From Uliginosibacterium paludis (lineage in GTDB: Bacteria > Pseudomonadota > Gammaproteobacteria > Burkholderiales > Rhodocyclaceae): a DNA stretch of 64,000 bases. Positions 44,034 through 52,039 of this stretch are shown in pieces; position 1 is the stretch's first letter, and every line of letters begins with the position of its first letter. The notes beneath the pieces are model-generated. The model worked only from the letters and a program-made list of their open reading frames with translations. It had not been told where the DNA came from and ran no database searches. The position numbers and the translations under genes are program-made. The DNA lies in the NCBI RefSeq assembly GCF_039631355.1, contig NZ_JBDIVF010000010.1:1-64000 (forward strand), in the 5' to 3' direction.

Positions 44034-44375
44034 ATGGCTGAGGCATTCGAGGTTCATTCGGCGGCACGCACGCCAACCTCCTACCTCACCCTGTTGCTCG
44101 ACAACGCCACCACTTACCTCGTCAAGGTGACGGTCTCCTACTTCGCCAACGGCGAAGAGCACATTCAGGAAGTCTCCGTGAGCGGACGGCGCACATTCAC
44201 AATCCATGCCATTTCAATGAGTGCTGAAGACCTCACCATCGATCTGGACTTTGTAATGGGCGCCTCCCATTCCTTAAAGATAGCAGCGCCCCGAGCAGCC
44301 TGGAGAACCGGGCAAGGCCATCTCAAACTCACCGGCGTATGGCCGGGCAACAACGACGCGCAGTGGATCGAGTAA
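44034..44375 (+). CDS. Unknown protein, paralogue A (prophage cargo between S and V)
   Basis: A 113-residue soluble protein starting MAEAFEVHS with AAGGAG upstream. No family recognised. It is predicted beta-rich (YLTLLLDNATTYLVKVTVSYFAN; FTIHAISMSAEDLTIDLDFV) and ends RAAWRTGQGHLKLTGVWPG. It is clearly homologous over its full length to the gene at 44861 (SYLTLLL, ISYQ/VSYF, GISLEA/AISMSA, GHLKL). Neither is in P2. No signal peptide. Confidence 0.6.
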   Translation: MAEAFEVHSAARTPTSYLTLLLDNATTYLVKVTVSYFANGEEHIQEVSVSGRRTFTIHAISMSAEDLTIDLDFVMGASHSLKIAAPRAAWRTGQGHLKLTGVWPGNNDAQWIE

Positions 44376-44860
44376 TCACGCTCGAAGTCTGACGCACCTC
44401 ACGCCCCCACCCCGACCTCATCGTCCTCAGTGTGAGGTACGGGGTCGGAAAATCGCCCATTAGTATGCTTGCTATACCAAGCATCGAGATCTTGAATCGA
44501 TCCCATGTGAACAAGGCGTTCTACTCGACAGTTCGCCCTGATCGCAGACATGGAGACAGACAAAAAAAGTGCCACGGCATCTGTCGACAACGCCGACAGA
44601 TGCCGCTGGGCATACCTCGAAGCCTTTCAACGAGCCCCATCCCAGAAGCCCTTCCTCTCGGTAGTGCTGCGCCAATTTGCCGCCCAATGGTCTGCTTGAT
44701 TGAACAAACCGCACCCCCTTCAATCGAAGCAGCGACGAGCGGAGACTGTTCATCAGACCGCCCGAAGCACGCACCAAGATGCACTACAAAAACAGCCATG
44801 ACACTAGTCGCGAAATGCGACGGGCATGGCTGAAAAATTCCACATCGCAGAGAGGGGCAC
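44376..44860. other. Intergenic region between the paralogous pair
   Basis: I see no convincing gene in these 485 bp; several open frames overlap on both strands without ribosome sites or family resemblance. It contains two inverted repeats: ATGCTTG/CAAGCAT at 44465-44484 and a 12-bp perfect one at 44575-44605. It may hold a promoter for the second paralogue or be a decayed third gene. Confidence 0.4.
44575..44605 (-). repeat. 12-bp perfect inverted repeat, possible minus-strand terminator
   Basis: CGGCATCTGTCG (44575-44586) and CGACAGATGCCG (44594-44605) flank a 7-base loop. On the minus strand the hairpin is followed after about six bases by seven T residues, so it could stop antisense transcription entering from the V side. 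Confidence 0.5.
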
Positions 44861-45205
44861 ATGCTGACCAATACCCACCCGCTCAACCCGCGCGAGGTTG
44901 AAGCTTCCTCGTACCTCACGCTCTTACTCGAAAACACCTGTTCCGATCACCTCAAGGCCACCATCTCCTACCAGGTCAATGCGATGACCCAGATTCAGAA
45001 GGTTTTTCTCCCGGGAGGGCGGAGCACTGAGGTCAATGGCATTTCGCTGGAAGCCTCAAACCTCCGGGTCGAGCTTGAATACGAATATGGGGAACCGCTG
45101 CTGCTCAACGTACAGCACCCACGCAGCGCCTGGGAGTTCGGCTACGGCCATCTCAAACTGTCCGGCAATCGGACCGAGCCACCCAAAGCAACCTGGCTCG
45201 ACTGA
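44861..45205 (+). CDS. Unknown protein, paralogue B (prophage cargo between S and V)
   Basis: A 114-residue protein starting MLTNTHPLNPREVEASSYLTLLLENTCSDHL, with GAGGGG just upstream. It is the second member of the pair with the 44034 gene; the conserved core runs from SYLTLLL to GHLKL and WLD/WIE at the C-terminus. No known domain, signal or membrane segment. It ends 20 bp before the late-promoter dyad of gene V, so it is separate from the baseplate operon. Confidence 0.6.
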   Translation: MLTNTHPLNPREVEASSYLTLLLENTCSDHLKATISYQVNAMTQIQKVFLPGGRSTEVNGISLEASNLRVELEYEYGEPLLLNVQHPRSAWEFGYGHLKLSGNRTEPPKATWLD

Positions 45206-45224
45206 ACACCCGCCCCTCCTGACG

Positions 45225-45285
45225 TTGTAAGCCCCCCAGCTCACAACACCCGCGCGCGCCTCTTCTCCCGCGCGCGCGGCATCCT
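45225..45285 (+). promoter_or_regulatory. Ogr-type late promoter of the V-W-J-I-H operon
   Basis: Dyad TTGTAAGC-N6-GCTCACAA at 45225-45246 is followed by a GCGCGCGCG tract and GGCATCCT at 45278-45285, whose first base is about 42 bp from the dyad centre. Gene V starts 7 bp later, so the leader is very short. Confidence 0.75.
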
Positions 45286-45291
45286 CGGCGC

Positions 45292-45987
45292 ATGGATTCC
45301 CTGCGCCTTGCCGACCTCTCTCGCCGCCTCGAAAGCCTGATCCGCACCGGCACCATTGCCGCGGTCGATCTGGCTTCCGTGCGCGTGCGCGTGGCCTCCG
45401 GTGGCCTCACCACGCAGTGGCTGCCCTGGCTGGAGCAGCGCGCCGCCAGCACCAGCACCTGGGATCCGCCCGTCATGGGCGAGCAAGTGCTCCTGCTCTG
45501 CCCCAGCGGTGAGCCCGCCGCCGGCGTCGTGCTGCGCGGGCTCCATACCGACGCCGCCCCCCCGCCCTCATCGAGTGCCGATGAGCACGTCATCCGCTAC
45601 CCCGATGGCGCCGTCATCCTGTACAACCACGCGAGCAGCGCACTGCATGTCACCGGCATCAAGACCGCCACCGTAAAGGCGAGCGAGCTCGTCACGCTGG
45701 ACGTACCCAAGACCCACATCACCGGAGACGTCACCATCGATGGCGACCTCCTTGTGCTGGGCCGCGCAACGATCACCAAGCTCTTGAGCTACCTCGCCGG
45801 GATGTTCGGTCAGGCCGGATCGGGCGCGGGCGAAGGCAACACCATCCACGGCCCCATCAATCAGACCGGGGGCAGCTTCACCACTGATGGCGATGTCATC
45901 GCCAGCAACATCAGCCTCACCGGCCACGACCACGAAGAGCACGGCACCGGCGGGGGCATCACCAGCAAACCCAGAGGTGCGGCATGA
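45292..45987 (+). CDS. V: Baseplate spike protein V (P2 gpV family)
   Basis: A 231-residue membrane-piercing spike. An N-terminal OB-like domain (VDLASVRVRVASGGLTTQWLPWL ... PVMGEQVLLLCPSGEPAAGVVLRGL) is followed by a beta-helical stalk (VTIDGDLLVLGRATITK) and a tip with His-rich GHDHEEHGTGGG, the HxH-type apex that binds iron in P2 gpV. Stop overlaps W start (ATGA). Confidence 0.94.
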   Translation: MDSLRLADLSRRLESLIRTGTIAAVDLASVRVRVASGGLTTQWLPWLEQRAASTSTWDPPVMGEQVLLLCPSGEPAAGVVLRGLHTDAAPPPSSSADEHVIRYPDGAVILYNHASSALHVTGIKTATVKASELVTLDVPKTHITGDVTIDGDLLVLGRATITKLLSYLAGMFGQAGSGAGEGNTIHGPINQTGGSFTTDGDVIASNISLTGHDHEEHGTGGGITSKPRGAA

Positions 45988-46343
45988 GCGGCATGAACGC
46001 CACCACCGGCCGCAGCCTCAGCGGGCTCGACCACATCCGCCAGAGCATCGAGCGCATCCTCACCACGCCGGTGGGTGCCTGCATCGAGCGGCGCGAGTTC
46101 GGCAGCCTCTTGCCCGACCTGATCGACGCCCCGCTCAACGACACCACCCTCATGCAGGCCATTGCGGCCTCCGCCGCCGCCATCGCCCGCTGGGAGCCGC
46201 GTATCCGCTTGACGAGCCTGCGCGTCCATCAAGACCCCACCACCCCTGCCCGGCTCACCCTCGACATGGAAGCCACCGTGATCAGCACCGACACCCGCGT
46301 CAGCCTCCAGCTGCCGATCAGCCTCGGAGGGCTCGCCGTATGA
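45984..46343 (+). CDS. W: Baseplate wedge protein W (gp25-like)
   Basis: A 119-residue member of the T4 gp25/P2 W family. The segment IRQSIERILTTPVGACIERREFGSLLPDLID is diagnostic. It overlaps both V and J by four bases. Confidence 0.94.
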   Translation: MSGMNATTGRSLSGLDHIRQSIERILTTPVGACIERREFGSLLPDLIDAPLNDTTLMQAIAASAAAIARWEPRIRLTSLRVHQDPTTPARLTLDMEATVISTDTRVSLQLPISLGGLAV

Positions 46344-47257
46344 GCGCCTTCTCCGCCGTCGATCTCTCCTTGTTGAGTGCTCCGGACATCCTCGAGACGC
46401 TGGACTTCGAAACGCTCTATGCCGAGCGCCGTGCGTCGCTTGTCGCGCTCTATCCTGCCGACGAGCAGGCCGCGATCGCCGCCACCCTGGCACTCGAGAG
46501 CGAACCGCTCGCGCGCCACCTGCAGCAAAGCTGCTATCGCGAACTCCTCTTGCGCGCCCGCATCAATGACGCCGCACGGGCCGTGCTGCTGCCGACCGCC
46601 ACCGGCCAGGATCTGGACAATATCGCCGCCGGGCGCAACGTCAAACGCCTGGAGATCACCCCGGCCGATCTCACCGTCACGCCCCCTCTTGCGGCCGTCA
46701 TGGAAGATGACGACAGCCTGCGCCGGCGCGTGCAGCTCGCCCCCGAGGGTTACACCACCGCAGGCAGCGAAGGCAGCTACCTCTTCCATGCGCTGAGCGC
46801 CTCGGGCCAGGTGCTGGATGCAGACGCCAGCAGCCCTTCACCCGGCGATGTAGTCGTGAGCGTGCTCTCCCGCGAAGGAGACGGCGCAGCGTCAGCCGCC
46901 GTGCTGGCCGCGGTCTCGGCGGCACTCTCCGCAGAGGATGTGCGCCCCCTCACCGATCGCGTCACCGTGGTCCCGGCCGAGATCGTGCGATACCCGATCA
47001 CCGCGCTGCTCACCTTCTTCTCCGGCCCCGATCAAAGCGTCGTGCTCGCCAACGCCATTGCGGCGGCCAGGGCCTATGCCACGTCCCAGCACAAGCTCGG
47101 GCGAGACATCACCCTCGATGGCCTCTACGCCGCTCTCCGCCAGGAAGGCGTGCAGAAGGTCACCCTGATTGAACCTGCCGCCGAGATTCCGATCGCACGC
47201 AATCAGGCGCCCTATTGCACGGCCATCACGGTCACGCCCCATGGCATCGACGAATAA
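46340..47257 (+). CDS. J: Baseplate protein J (P2 gpJ family)
   Basis: A 305-residue wedge protein. Start at 46340 (MSAFSAVDLSLLSAPDILETLDFE), overlapping W by four bases. Typical J features are the N-terminal LSAPDILETLDFETLYAERR, LLPTATGQDLDNIAAGRNVKR, and DDSLRRRVQLAPEGYTTAGSEGSY. Its TAA overlaps the I start by one base. Confidence 0.94.
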   Translation: MSAFSAVDLSLLSAPDILETLDFETLYAERRASLVALYPADEQAAIAATLALESEPLARHLQQSCYRELLLRARINDAARAVLLPTATGQDLDNIAAGRNVKRLEITPADLTVTPPLAAVMEDDDSLRRRVQLAPEGYTTAGSEGSYLFHALSASGQVLDADASSPSPGDVVVSVLSREGDGAASAAVLAAVSAALSAEDVRPLTDRVTVVPAEIVRYPITALLTFFSGPDQSVVLANAIAAARAYATSQHKLGRDITLDGLYAALRQEGVQKVTLIEPAAEIPIARNQAPYCTAITVTPHGIDE

Positions 47258-47826
47258 TGGCATCGACGAGTAACAGTCTCCTGCCCCTCAGCATGAGCCT
47301 CCTGCCCCCCAACGCGAGCACGCTCGAGCGCCGCCTGGAGCAGGTGCTGGTGATCGAGAGCGCCTTGCCCGTCGAGCTGCGCCGCCTCATTGATCCTGAG
47401 ACCTGCCCCGCGTCCTTCCTGCCCTGGCTCGCCTGGCAGGAGTCCGTCGATGAATGGCAGCCCGACTGGACGGACGCCGAGAAGCGTGCCGCGATTGCCG
47501 CCGCCTTCTACGTGCATTCGCACAAGGGCACGATCGGCTCGATCCGTCGTGCGCTGCAAACGATCGGCTATGACATCGAGGTCGTCGAGTGGTTTGCCGA
47601 TGAACCGGTGGCGGCCCCCTACACCTTCCGCGTGCAGCTCACCGACATGAACGGGCACGGCGTCACCGAAGCGCTCCAGGCCCGGCTCATCAAGACGATC
47701 GAGCGCTACAAGAACGCCCGCTCGCAGCTCACCAGCATGACCGTGCAATCGGTCTCCTCCGGCCGGGTCTATGCCGGGGCTGCCTTGCAGGTGAGCGAAG
47801 TCATCACCATCGATCCCACCGCCTGA
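47257..47826 (+). CDS. I: Tail protein I (P2 gpI family)
   Basis: A 189-residue baseplate-fibre connector. Start at 47257 (MASTSNSLLPLSMSLLPPNAS). The motif FLPWLAWQESVDEWQPDWTDAEKRAAI and KGTIGSIRRALQTIGYDIEVVEW are classic for the family. Length comparable with P2 I (176). Confidence 0.93.
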   Translation: MASTSNSLLPLSMSLLPPNASTLERRLEQVLVIESALPVELRRLIDPETCPASFLPWLAWQESVDEWQPDWTDAEKRAAIAAAFYVHSHKGTIGSIRRALQTIGYDIEVVEWFADEPVAAPYTFRVQLTDMNGHGVTEALQARLIKTIERYKNARSQLTSMTVQSVSSGRVYAGAALQVSEVITIDPTA

Positions 47827-47836
47827 GAATTCGCCC

Positions 47837-49042
47837 ATGGCCTACACCACCCAGATCACCACCTACGGCGCGGCCGCCATCGCGGCGGCCATCGCGGCAC
47901 GCAGCACGCTCAAGATCACCCACCTGTCGGTGGGCGACGGCAACGGGGCGGCCATCGTGCCCAGTGCTGCGGCCACCGCCCTCACGCGTGAGACCTGGCG
48001 CGGAGAGATCAATGGCAGCCGGGCCGCCGAGAACCGGATCACGATCGAGGGCGCAATCCCGGCAAGCTCCGGGGGCTACACCATTCGCGAGCTGGGCCTG
48101 TGGGACAGTGCCGGCAAGCTCGTGGCGATTGCCGACTTCCCCGCCACCGAGAAGCCCGCGCCCGGCAACGGCGTGGCGCGCGAAACCCTGATCCGCATCG
48201 TGCTGGTGGTCAGTGACGCGAGCGCCATCGAGATCGTGCTCGACCCCTCGATCGCGCATCCCACCCTCGAATCCGGGGATGCACGCTGGGTGAAGCTCGC
48301 CGACAAAGCCTCGCAAGCCTCCGCCGAGGCCGGATCAGAGGCCGGCACGTGGATGAGCCCGCAGCGCACCGCCCAGGCCATTGCCAAGCAGGTGCCGGCC
48401 GCGTCAGAAGACGCCGCCGGCCGGGTGGAGCTCGCCACGATCGCCGAGACGGTCGCAGGCGACGACACGGCGCGCGCCGTGCATGCGCGAGGCGTGAAGG
48501 CAGCGATCGCAAGCCACGTCGCCAGCGAACACCACTTCGCCACCGGCACGCGCTTGCTCTTCGCGCAGGCCTCCGCCCCCACCGGCTGGACGCAGAACAC
48601 CACCGACATGGCCAACAACCGGCTGCTGCGGGTGGTGATCAATGGCGGCTACGGTGCCGGGGGCACCCACGATCCGGTGGTCTGCAATGTCGTGCCCGCG
48701 CACACCCACGGTTTCACCACCGGCGGCATCTCCTCGGACCACTCCCACGATGGCTGGACCGGAGGCCAAACCAATGGCCACGTGCACAACAGCACCCGAA
48801 ACAAGTTTGTGGTGCTCGGGGCGGGAGAGTTTGGCGGGCTCCAGCATGGAGACCAGTTCTGGGACGAAGGCGGCATCGGCCGCGTCCCCGAAACGTCTGA
48901 CGTGACCGCCGACCACGCCCACTACTTCCGCACCGGTGGCGTCTCCTCCAACCACACCCACTCCGGCGGCACCGACAACGGCTCCAGCCAGACCAACTGG
49001 CAACCGCGCTACCTCAACCTCATCCTCTGCCAGAAGAACTGA
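47837..49042 (+). CDS. H: Tail fibre protein (gpH-like) with His-rich tip
   Basis: A 401-residue receptor-binding fibre, shorter than P2 H (669). The N-terminus (YTTQITTYGAAAIAAAIAARSTLKITHLSVGDGNG ... SGGYTIRELGLWDSAGKLVAIADFP) is the conserved attachment domain. Residues about 235-400 form a collar-like tip: FAQASAPTGWTQNTTDMANNRLLRVV followed by repeated HxH pairs (AHTHGF, DHSHDG, GHVHNS, DHAHYF, NHTHSG) that in other fibres co-ordinate metal ions along a trimer axis. Ends with WQPRYLNLILCQKN. Confidence 0.85.
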   Translation: MAYTTQITTYGAAAIAAAIAARSTLKITHLSVGDGNGAAIVPSAAATALTRETWRGEINGSRAAENRITIEGAIPASSGGYTIRELGLWDSAGKLVAIADFPATEKPAPGNGVARETLIRIVLVVSDASAIEIVLDPSIAHPTLESGDARWVKLADKASQASAEAGSEAGTWMSPQRTAQAIAKQVPAASEDAAGRVELATIAETVAGDDTARAVHARGVKAAIASHVASEHHFATGTRLLFAQASAPTGWTQNTTDMANNRLLRVVINGGYGAGGTHDPVVCNVVPAHTHGFTTGGISSDHSHDGWTGGQTNGHVHNSTRNKFVVLGAGEFGGLQHGDQFWDEGGIGRVPETSDVTADHAHYFRTGGVSSNHTHSGGTDNGSSQTNWQPRYLNLILCQKN

Positions 49043-49045
49043 AGC

Positions 49046-49432
49046 ATGACGAACGCATCCACCACGATCACCGGCTACCAGTACAACCCGGACACCGGCC
49101 GATACATCGGCCCCTATGCCTTCCCCAACAACCTGGACCAGGATCAGCTCCACCTTCCGCCCTTCACGGTGCTCGATGCCCCGGGCGAGGCGCCGGCCGG
49201 CCACACCTTCTACCGGGTCAATGACCGGTGGGAAGCCCGTGCAGCACTCACCGCCGCGCAACGCCCCCCGATCGAGGACTACGCCCTGCTGCGTGAAGAG
49301 GCCATTGAGATCATGCGCAGCCAGGGCAGCTGGACCGAAGCGGACCAGGCCGCACTCGATGCGGCACGCCAGGCCAGTGCGGCCAGTGCCGCCCGTGCGG
49401 ACACCCGCGAGGAGACCTCCGATGCCGCTTGA
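49046..49432 (+). CDS. Tail fibre assembly-like protein (gpG position)
   Basis: A 128-residue protein directly after the fibre gene, in the place of P2 gene G. Sequence ITGYQYNPDTGRYIGPYAFPNNLDQDQLHLPPF ... GHTFYRVNDRWE resembles the N-terminal part of fibre-assembly or fibre-tip proteins; the remainder is helical. Function by position. Confidence 0.6.
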   Translation: MTNASTTITGYQYNPDTGRYIGPYAFPNNLDQDQLHLPPFTVLDAPGEAPAGHTFYRVNDRWEARAALTAAQRPPIEDYALLREEAIEIMRSQGSWTEADQAALDAARQASAASAARADTREETSDAA

Positions 49433-49730
49433 GACCGTGCTCACCTGTCCGCTGGGTCACCGCTGCGAAGAGGCCCGCGAGGGAAAGATTCAGCGCTGCG
49501 CCTGGTTCATCGAGCTGCAGGGCCGCAACCCCAACACCGGCGAAGAGAAACCCGAGCGCGGCTGTGCCCTGCACTGGCTGCCGGTGCTGCTGGTGGAAAC
49601 TGCAGGGGCTTCCCGCAGCACCTCGGCCGCGGTCGAGAGCTTCCGGAACGAGATGGTCGAAGGCAACCGGATGACGCTCGCCGCCCTCACGCAATCCGGC
49701 CTCCCGCCCTCGCTTCAGCTCGGTCGCTGA
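49422..49730 (+). CDS. Small Cys-rich hypothetical phage protein
   Basis: A 102-residue protein (MPLETVLTCPLGHRCEEAREGKIQRCAWFIELQGRN ...) with Cys in CPLGHRCE, RCAWF and RGCALHW that could bind a metal. It overlaps the previous gene by 11 bp and has GGAG upstream. Such genes recur beside fibre genes in P2-like phages, but no function is known to me. Confidence 0.6.
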   Translation: MPLETVLTCPLGHRCEEAREGKIQRCAWFIELQGRNPNTGEEKPERGCALHWLPVLLVETAGASRSTSAAVESFRNEMVEGNRMTLAALTQSGLPPSLQLGR

Positions 49731-49759
49731 ACCTGTTTCCCCCCTTTCGCCTCTCCACG

Positions 49760-49819
49760 TTGTAAGCCCCCCGGCTCACAACACCGCGCGCTCGCCCGGC
49801 CCACGCGCGCGCGGCACTC
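49760..49819 (+). promoter_or_regulatory. Ogr-type late promoter of the FI-D operon
   Basis: Dyad TTGTAAGC-N6-GCTCACAA at 49760-49781 followed by a GCGCGCGCG tract and GGCACTCT (49812-49819), again with about 42 bp from dyad centre to the first base of the element. FI starts 34 bp further. This corresponds to P2 promoter PF. Confidence 0.75.
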
Positions 49820-49852
49820 TGTCTGCGTACCCCACGCCTACGGAGACCCCAC

Positions 49853-51025
49853 ATGGCAGACAGCTATCACCACGGCGTGCGCGTCCAGGAACTCAACGAC
49901 GGCACGCGCACCATCCGCACGATTGACACCTCCATCATCGGCCTGGTCGCGACCGCAGAAGACGCCAACGCCGCCGCCTTCCCGCTCAACACTCCGGTGC
50001 TCGTCACCAATGTGCAGGCCGCGCTCGCCAAGGCCGGCACCAGCGGCACGTTGGCCGCCACACTGGACGCCATCACCGATCAGGCCAATGCCGCCTGCGT
50101 GATCGTGCGGGTGGAAGAAGCCGACACCGAGGCCTTGCAGAATTCCGCCGTCATCGGCACCACCACGGCGGCCGGCAAATACACCGGCATGAAAGCCCTT
50201 CTCGCTGCCCAGACCCAGCTCCAGATCAAGCCGCGCATTCTCGGCTGCCCGGGGCTGGATACGCCCGCCGTCACCGCCGAGCTCGCCAGCCTCGCGCCGA
50301 AGCTGCGCGGCTTCGCCTACGCCAGCGCCAACCACCTCGCCACCAAGGAAGAAGTCGCCGCCTACCGCGCCACCTTCGGCGCCCGTGAGCTCATGCTGCT
50401 GTGGCCTGACTTTCTTTCCTGGAACACCACCACCAGCACCTCGGAGCGTGCCTGGGCCGTGGCCCGCGCGCTGGGCCTGCGCGCCAAGCTCGACAACGAA
50501 GTCGGCTGGCACAAGACCCTCTCCAACGTGAATGTGGCCGGCGTCACCGGCATCGACCGCGATGTGTACTGGGATCTGCAAGAGCCCAGCACGGACGCCA
50601 ACTACCTCAACAGCCACGAGGTCACCACGCTCGTCTGCCGCAACGGCTACCGCTTCTGGGGCTCGCGCACCTGCTCGGATGACCCGCTCTTCGCCTTCGA
50701 GTCCGCCACCCGCACCGCCCAGGTGCTGGCTGACACGATCGGTGAAGCGCACATGTGGGCGGTCGATAAGCCCATGCACCCCTCGCTCGTCAAAGACATT
50801 CTCGAAGGCATCAACGCCAAGTTCCGCAACCTCAAGGCGCTGGGCTACCTCATCGATGGCAGTGCCTGGTATGACGAATCGGTCAATGACAAAGACACCC
50901 TCAAAGCCGGCAAGTTGTGGCTCGACTACGACTACACCCCGGTGCCCCCGCTCGAAGACCTCAACTTCCGCCAGCGCATCACCGACTCCTACCTCGTCGA
51001 TTTCGCTTCGCGCGTGAATGCCTGA
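49853..51025 (+). CDS. FI: Tail sheath protein (P2 gpFI family)
   Basis: A 390-residue contractile sheath subunit; P2 FI is 396. Begins ADSYHHGVRVQELNDGTRTIRTIDTSIIGLVATAEDA, the standard opening, and contains ILGCPGLDTPAV, NNEVGWHKTLSNVNVAGVTGI and FWGSRTCSDDPLFAFES. A GGAGA ribosome site precedes it. Confidence 0.96.
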   Translation: MADSYHHGVRVQELNDGTRTIRTIDTSIIGLVATAEDANAAAFPLNTPVLVTNVQAALAKAGTSGTLAATLDAITDQANAACVIVRVEEADTEALQNSAVIGTTTAAGKYTGMKALLAAQTQLQIKPRILGCPGLDTPAVTAELASLAPKLRGFAYASANHLATKEEVAAYRATFGARELMLLWPDFLSWNTTTSTSERAWAVARALGLRAKLDNEVGWHKTLSNVNVAGVTGIDRDVYWDLQEPSTDANYLNSHEVTTLVCRNGYRFWGSRTCSDDPLFAFESATRTAQVLADTIGEAHMWAVDKPMHPSLVKDILEGINAKFRNLKALGYLIDGSAWYDESVNDKDTLKAGKLWLDYDYTPVPPLEDLNFRQRITDSYLVDFASRVNA

Positions 51026-51086
51026 CCCCTCGCGGGTGGCTGCCAGCCTGCCGCCCGCCGTCTGAACCGAACCGGAGACCACCCCC

Positions 51087-51581
51087 ATGGGCCTGCCCCG
51101 CAAACTCCAGAACATGAACGTCTATCTCGACGGCGTGAGCTACTTCGGCGAAGCCCTCGAAGTCACGCTCCCCAAGCTCACCCGCAAGACCGAAGAGGCC
51201 CGGCGCGGCGTGATGATCGACATGGGGCAGGAAGCCATCTCGCTCGAGCACAGCTACGGCGGCCTCATGAAGGGCCTCTTCGATGGCTACGGTGCGGCAG
51301 CGATTGACGCCGCCCTGGTGCGCTTTGCCGGCGCGTACGACGAACCCGCCACCGGCACGGTGGAAGCCGTCGAGATCACCGTGCGCGGCCGCCACAGCGA
51401 GATCGATCCGGGCAGTGCCAAGCCCGGTGAGAAGAGCGAGGTGAAGGTCAAGACCGACTGCGTCTATTACAAGCTCGCCATCAACAGCGAAGTCATCGTC
51501 GAGATCGACTTCCTCAACAACATCGAGCGCATCAACGGCGAAGACCGCCTCGCCGCCCACCGCGCAGCCATCGGCCTCTAA
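51087..51581 (+). CDS. FII: Tail tube protein (P2 gpFII family)
   Basis: A 164-residue tail tube subunit. GLPRKLQNMNVYLDGVSYFGEALEVTLPKLTRKTEE and KTDCVYYKLAINSEVIVEIDFLNNIERINGED are typical of the family. Follows FI by 61 bp with a CCGGAGA ribosome site. Confidence 0.95.
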   Translation: MGLPRKLQNMNVYLDGVSYFGEALEVTLPKLTRKTEEARRGVMIDMGQEAISLEHSYGGLMKGLFDGYGAAAIDAALVRFAGAYDEPATGTVEAVEITVRGRHSEIDPGSAKPGEKSEVKVKTDCVYYKLAINSEVIVEIDFLNNIERINGEDRLAAHRAAIGL

Positions 51582-51611
51582 GGCCCCACCTACCCGATCA
51601 GGAGTCCCGCC

Positions 51612-51911
51612 ATGTCTGAATCTGTCACGCCCATCACCCTCGAAACCCCGATCACCCGTGGCAAGCAGAAGATCACCCAGGTCACCGTCACCAAGCCCAA
51701 CAGCGGTGCGCTGCGCGGCGCGAGCCTCGCGGGCCTCATCCGACTGGAGGTCAATGATCTTCACATCGTGCTGCCGCGCGTGACCACGCCCAACCTCACC
51801 ACGCAGGAAGTCACCGCGCTGGACCCCGTCGACCTGATGGCGCTGGGGCTGGAGGTGGCCGGTTTTTTTGCGTCGCAGGCTGCGGTCAGCTCCGCTACCC
51901 CGACCGCATAG
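51612..51911 (+). CDS. E: Tail assembly chaperone E (P2 gpE family)
   Basis: A 99-residue chaperone for the tape measure. SVTPITLETPITRGKQKITQVTVTKPNSGALRG is the usual N-terminus. A run of seven T residues at 51863-51869 inside the gene allows a -1 ribosomal frameshift producing the longer E+E' product ending at 52039, as established for P2. Confidence 0.92.
   Translation: MSESVTPITLETPITRGKQKITQVTVTKPNSGALRGASLAGLIRLEVNDLHIVLPRVTTPNLTTQEVTALDPVDLMALGLEVAGFFASQAAVSSATPTA
51863..51869 (+). promoter_or_regulatory. -1 translational frameshift site (E to E')
   Basis: The heptamer T7 followed by G (GG TTTTTTT GCG) is the slippery site. After a -1 slip the frame stays open to 52039 and encodes the conserved E' domain, which has no start codon of its own in that upstream stretch. 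Confidence 0.8.
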
Positions 51912-51919
51912 AAGACGCC

Positions 51920-52039
51920 ATGGCTGACCTCGCGCTCGTCTTTCACTGGACGCCCCGTGACATGGACCCCATGAGCCTGGATGAGCTCATGGGCTGGCAT
52001 GAGCGCGCACGCCAGCGTCATCAACCGGAGGAGGCCTGA
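51920..52039 (+). CDS. E': GpE' tail protein (C-terminal part of the E+E' frameshift product)
   Basis: The -1 frame yields RYPDRIEDAMADLALVFHW followed by TPRDMDPMSLDELMGWHERARQ, matching the P2 E' pattern. Annotated from the internal ATG at 51920 (39 residues), but in P2 the relevant product is the frameshifted E+E' fusion. The stop overlaps the tape-measure start by one base. Confidence 0.88.
   Translation: MADLALVFHWTPRDMDPMSLDELMGWHERARQRHQPEEA

Noticed and set aside
44432..44937. Overlapping open frames on both strands between the paralogues
   Set aside because: No ribosome sites, no recognisable domains, and a hairpin interrupts the region; kept as non-coding.
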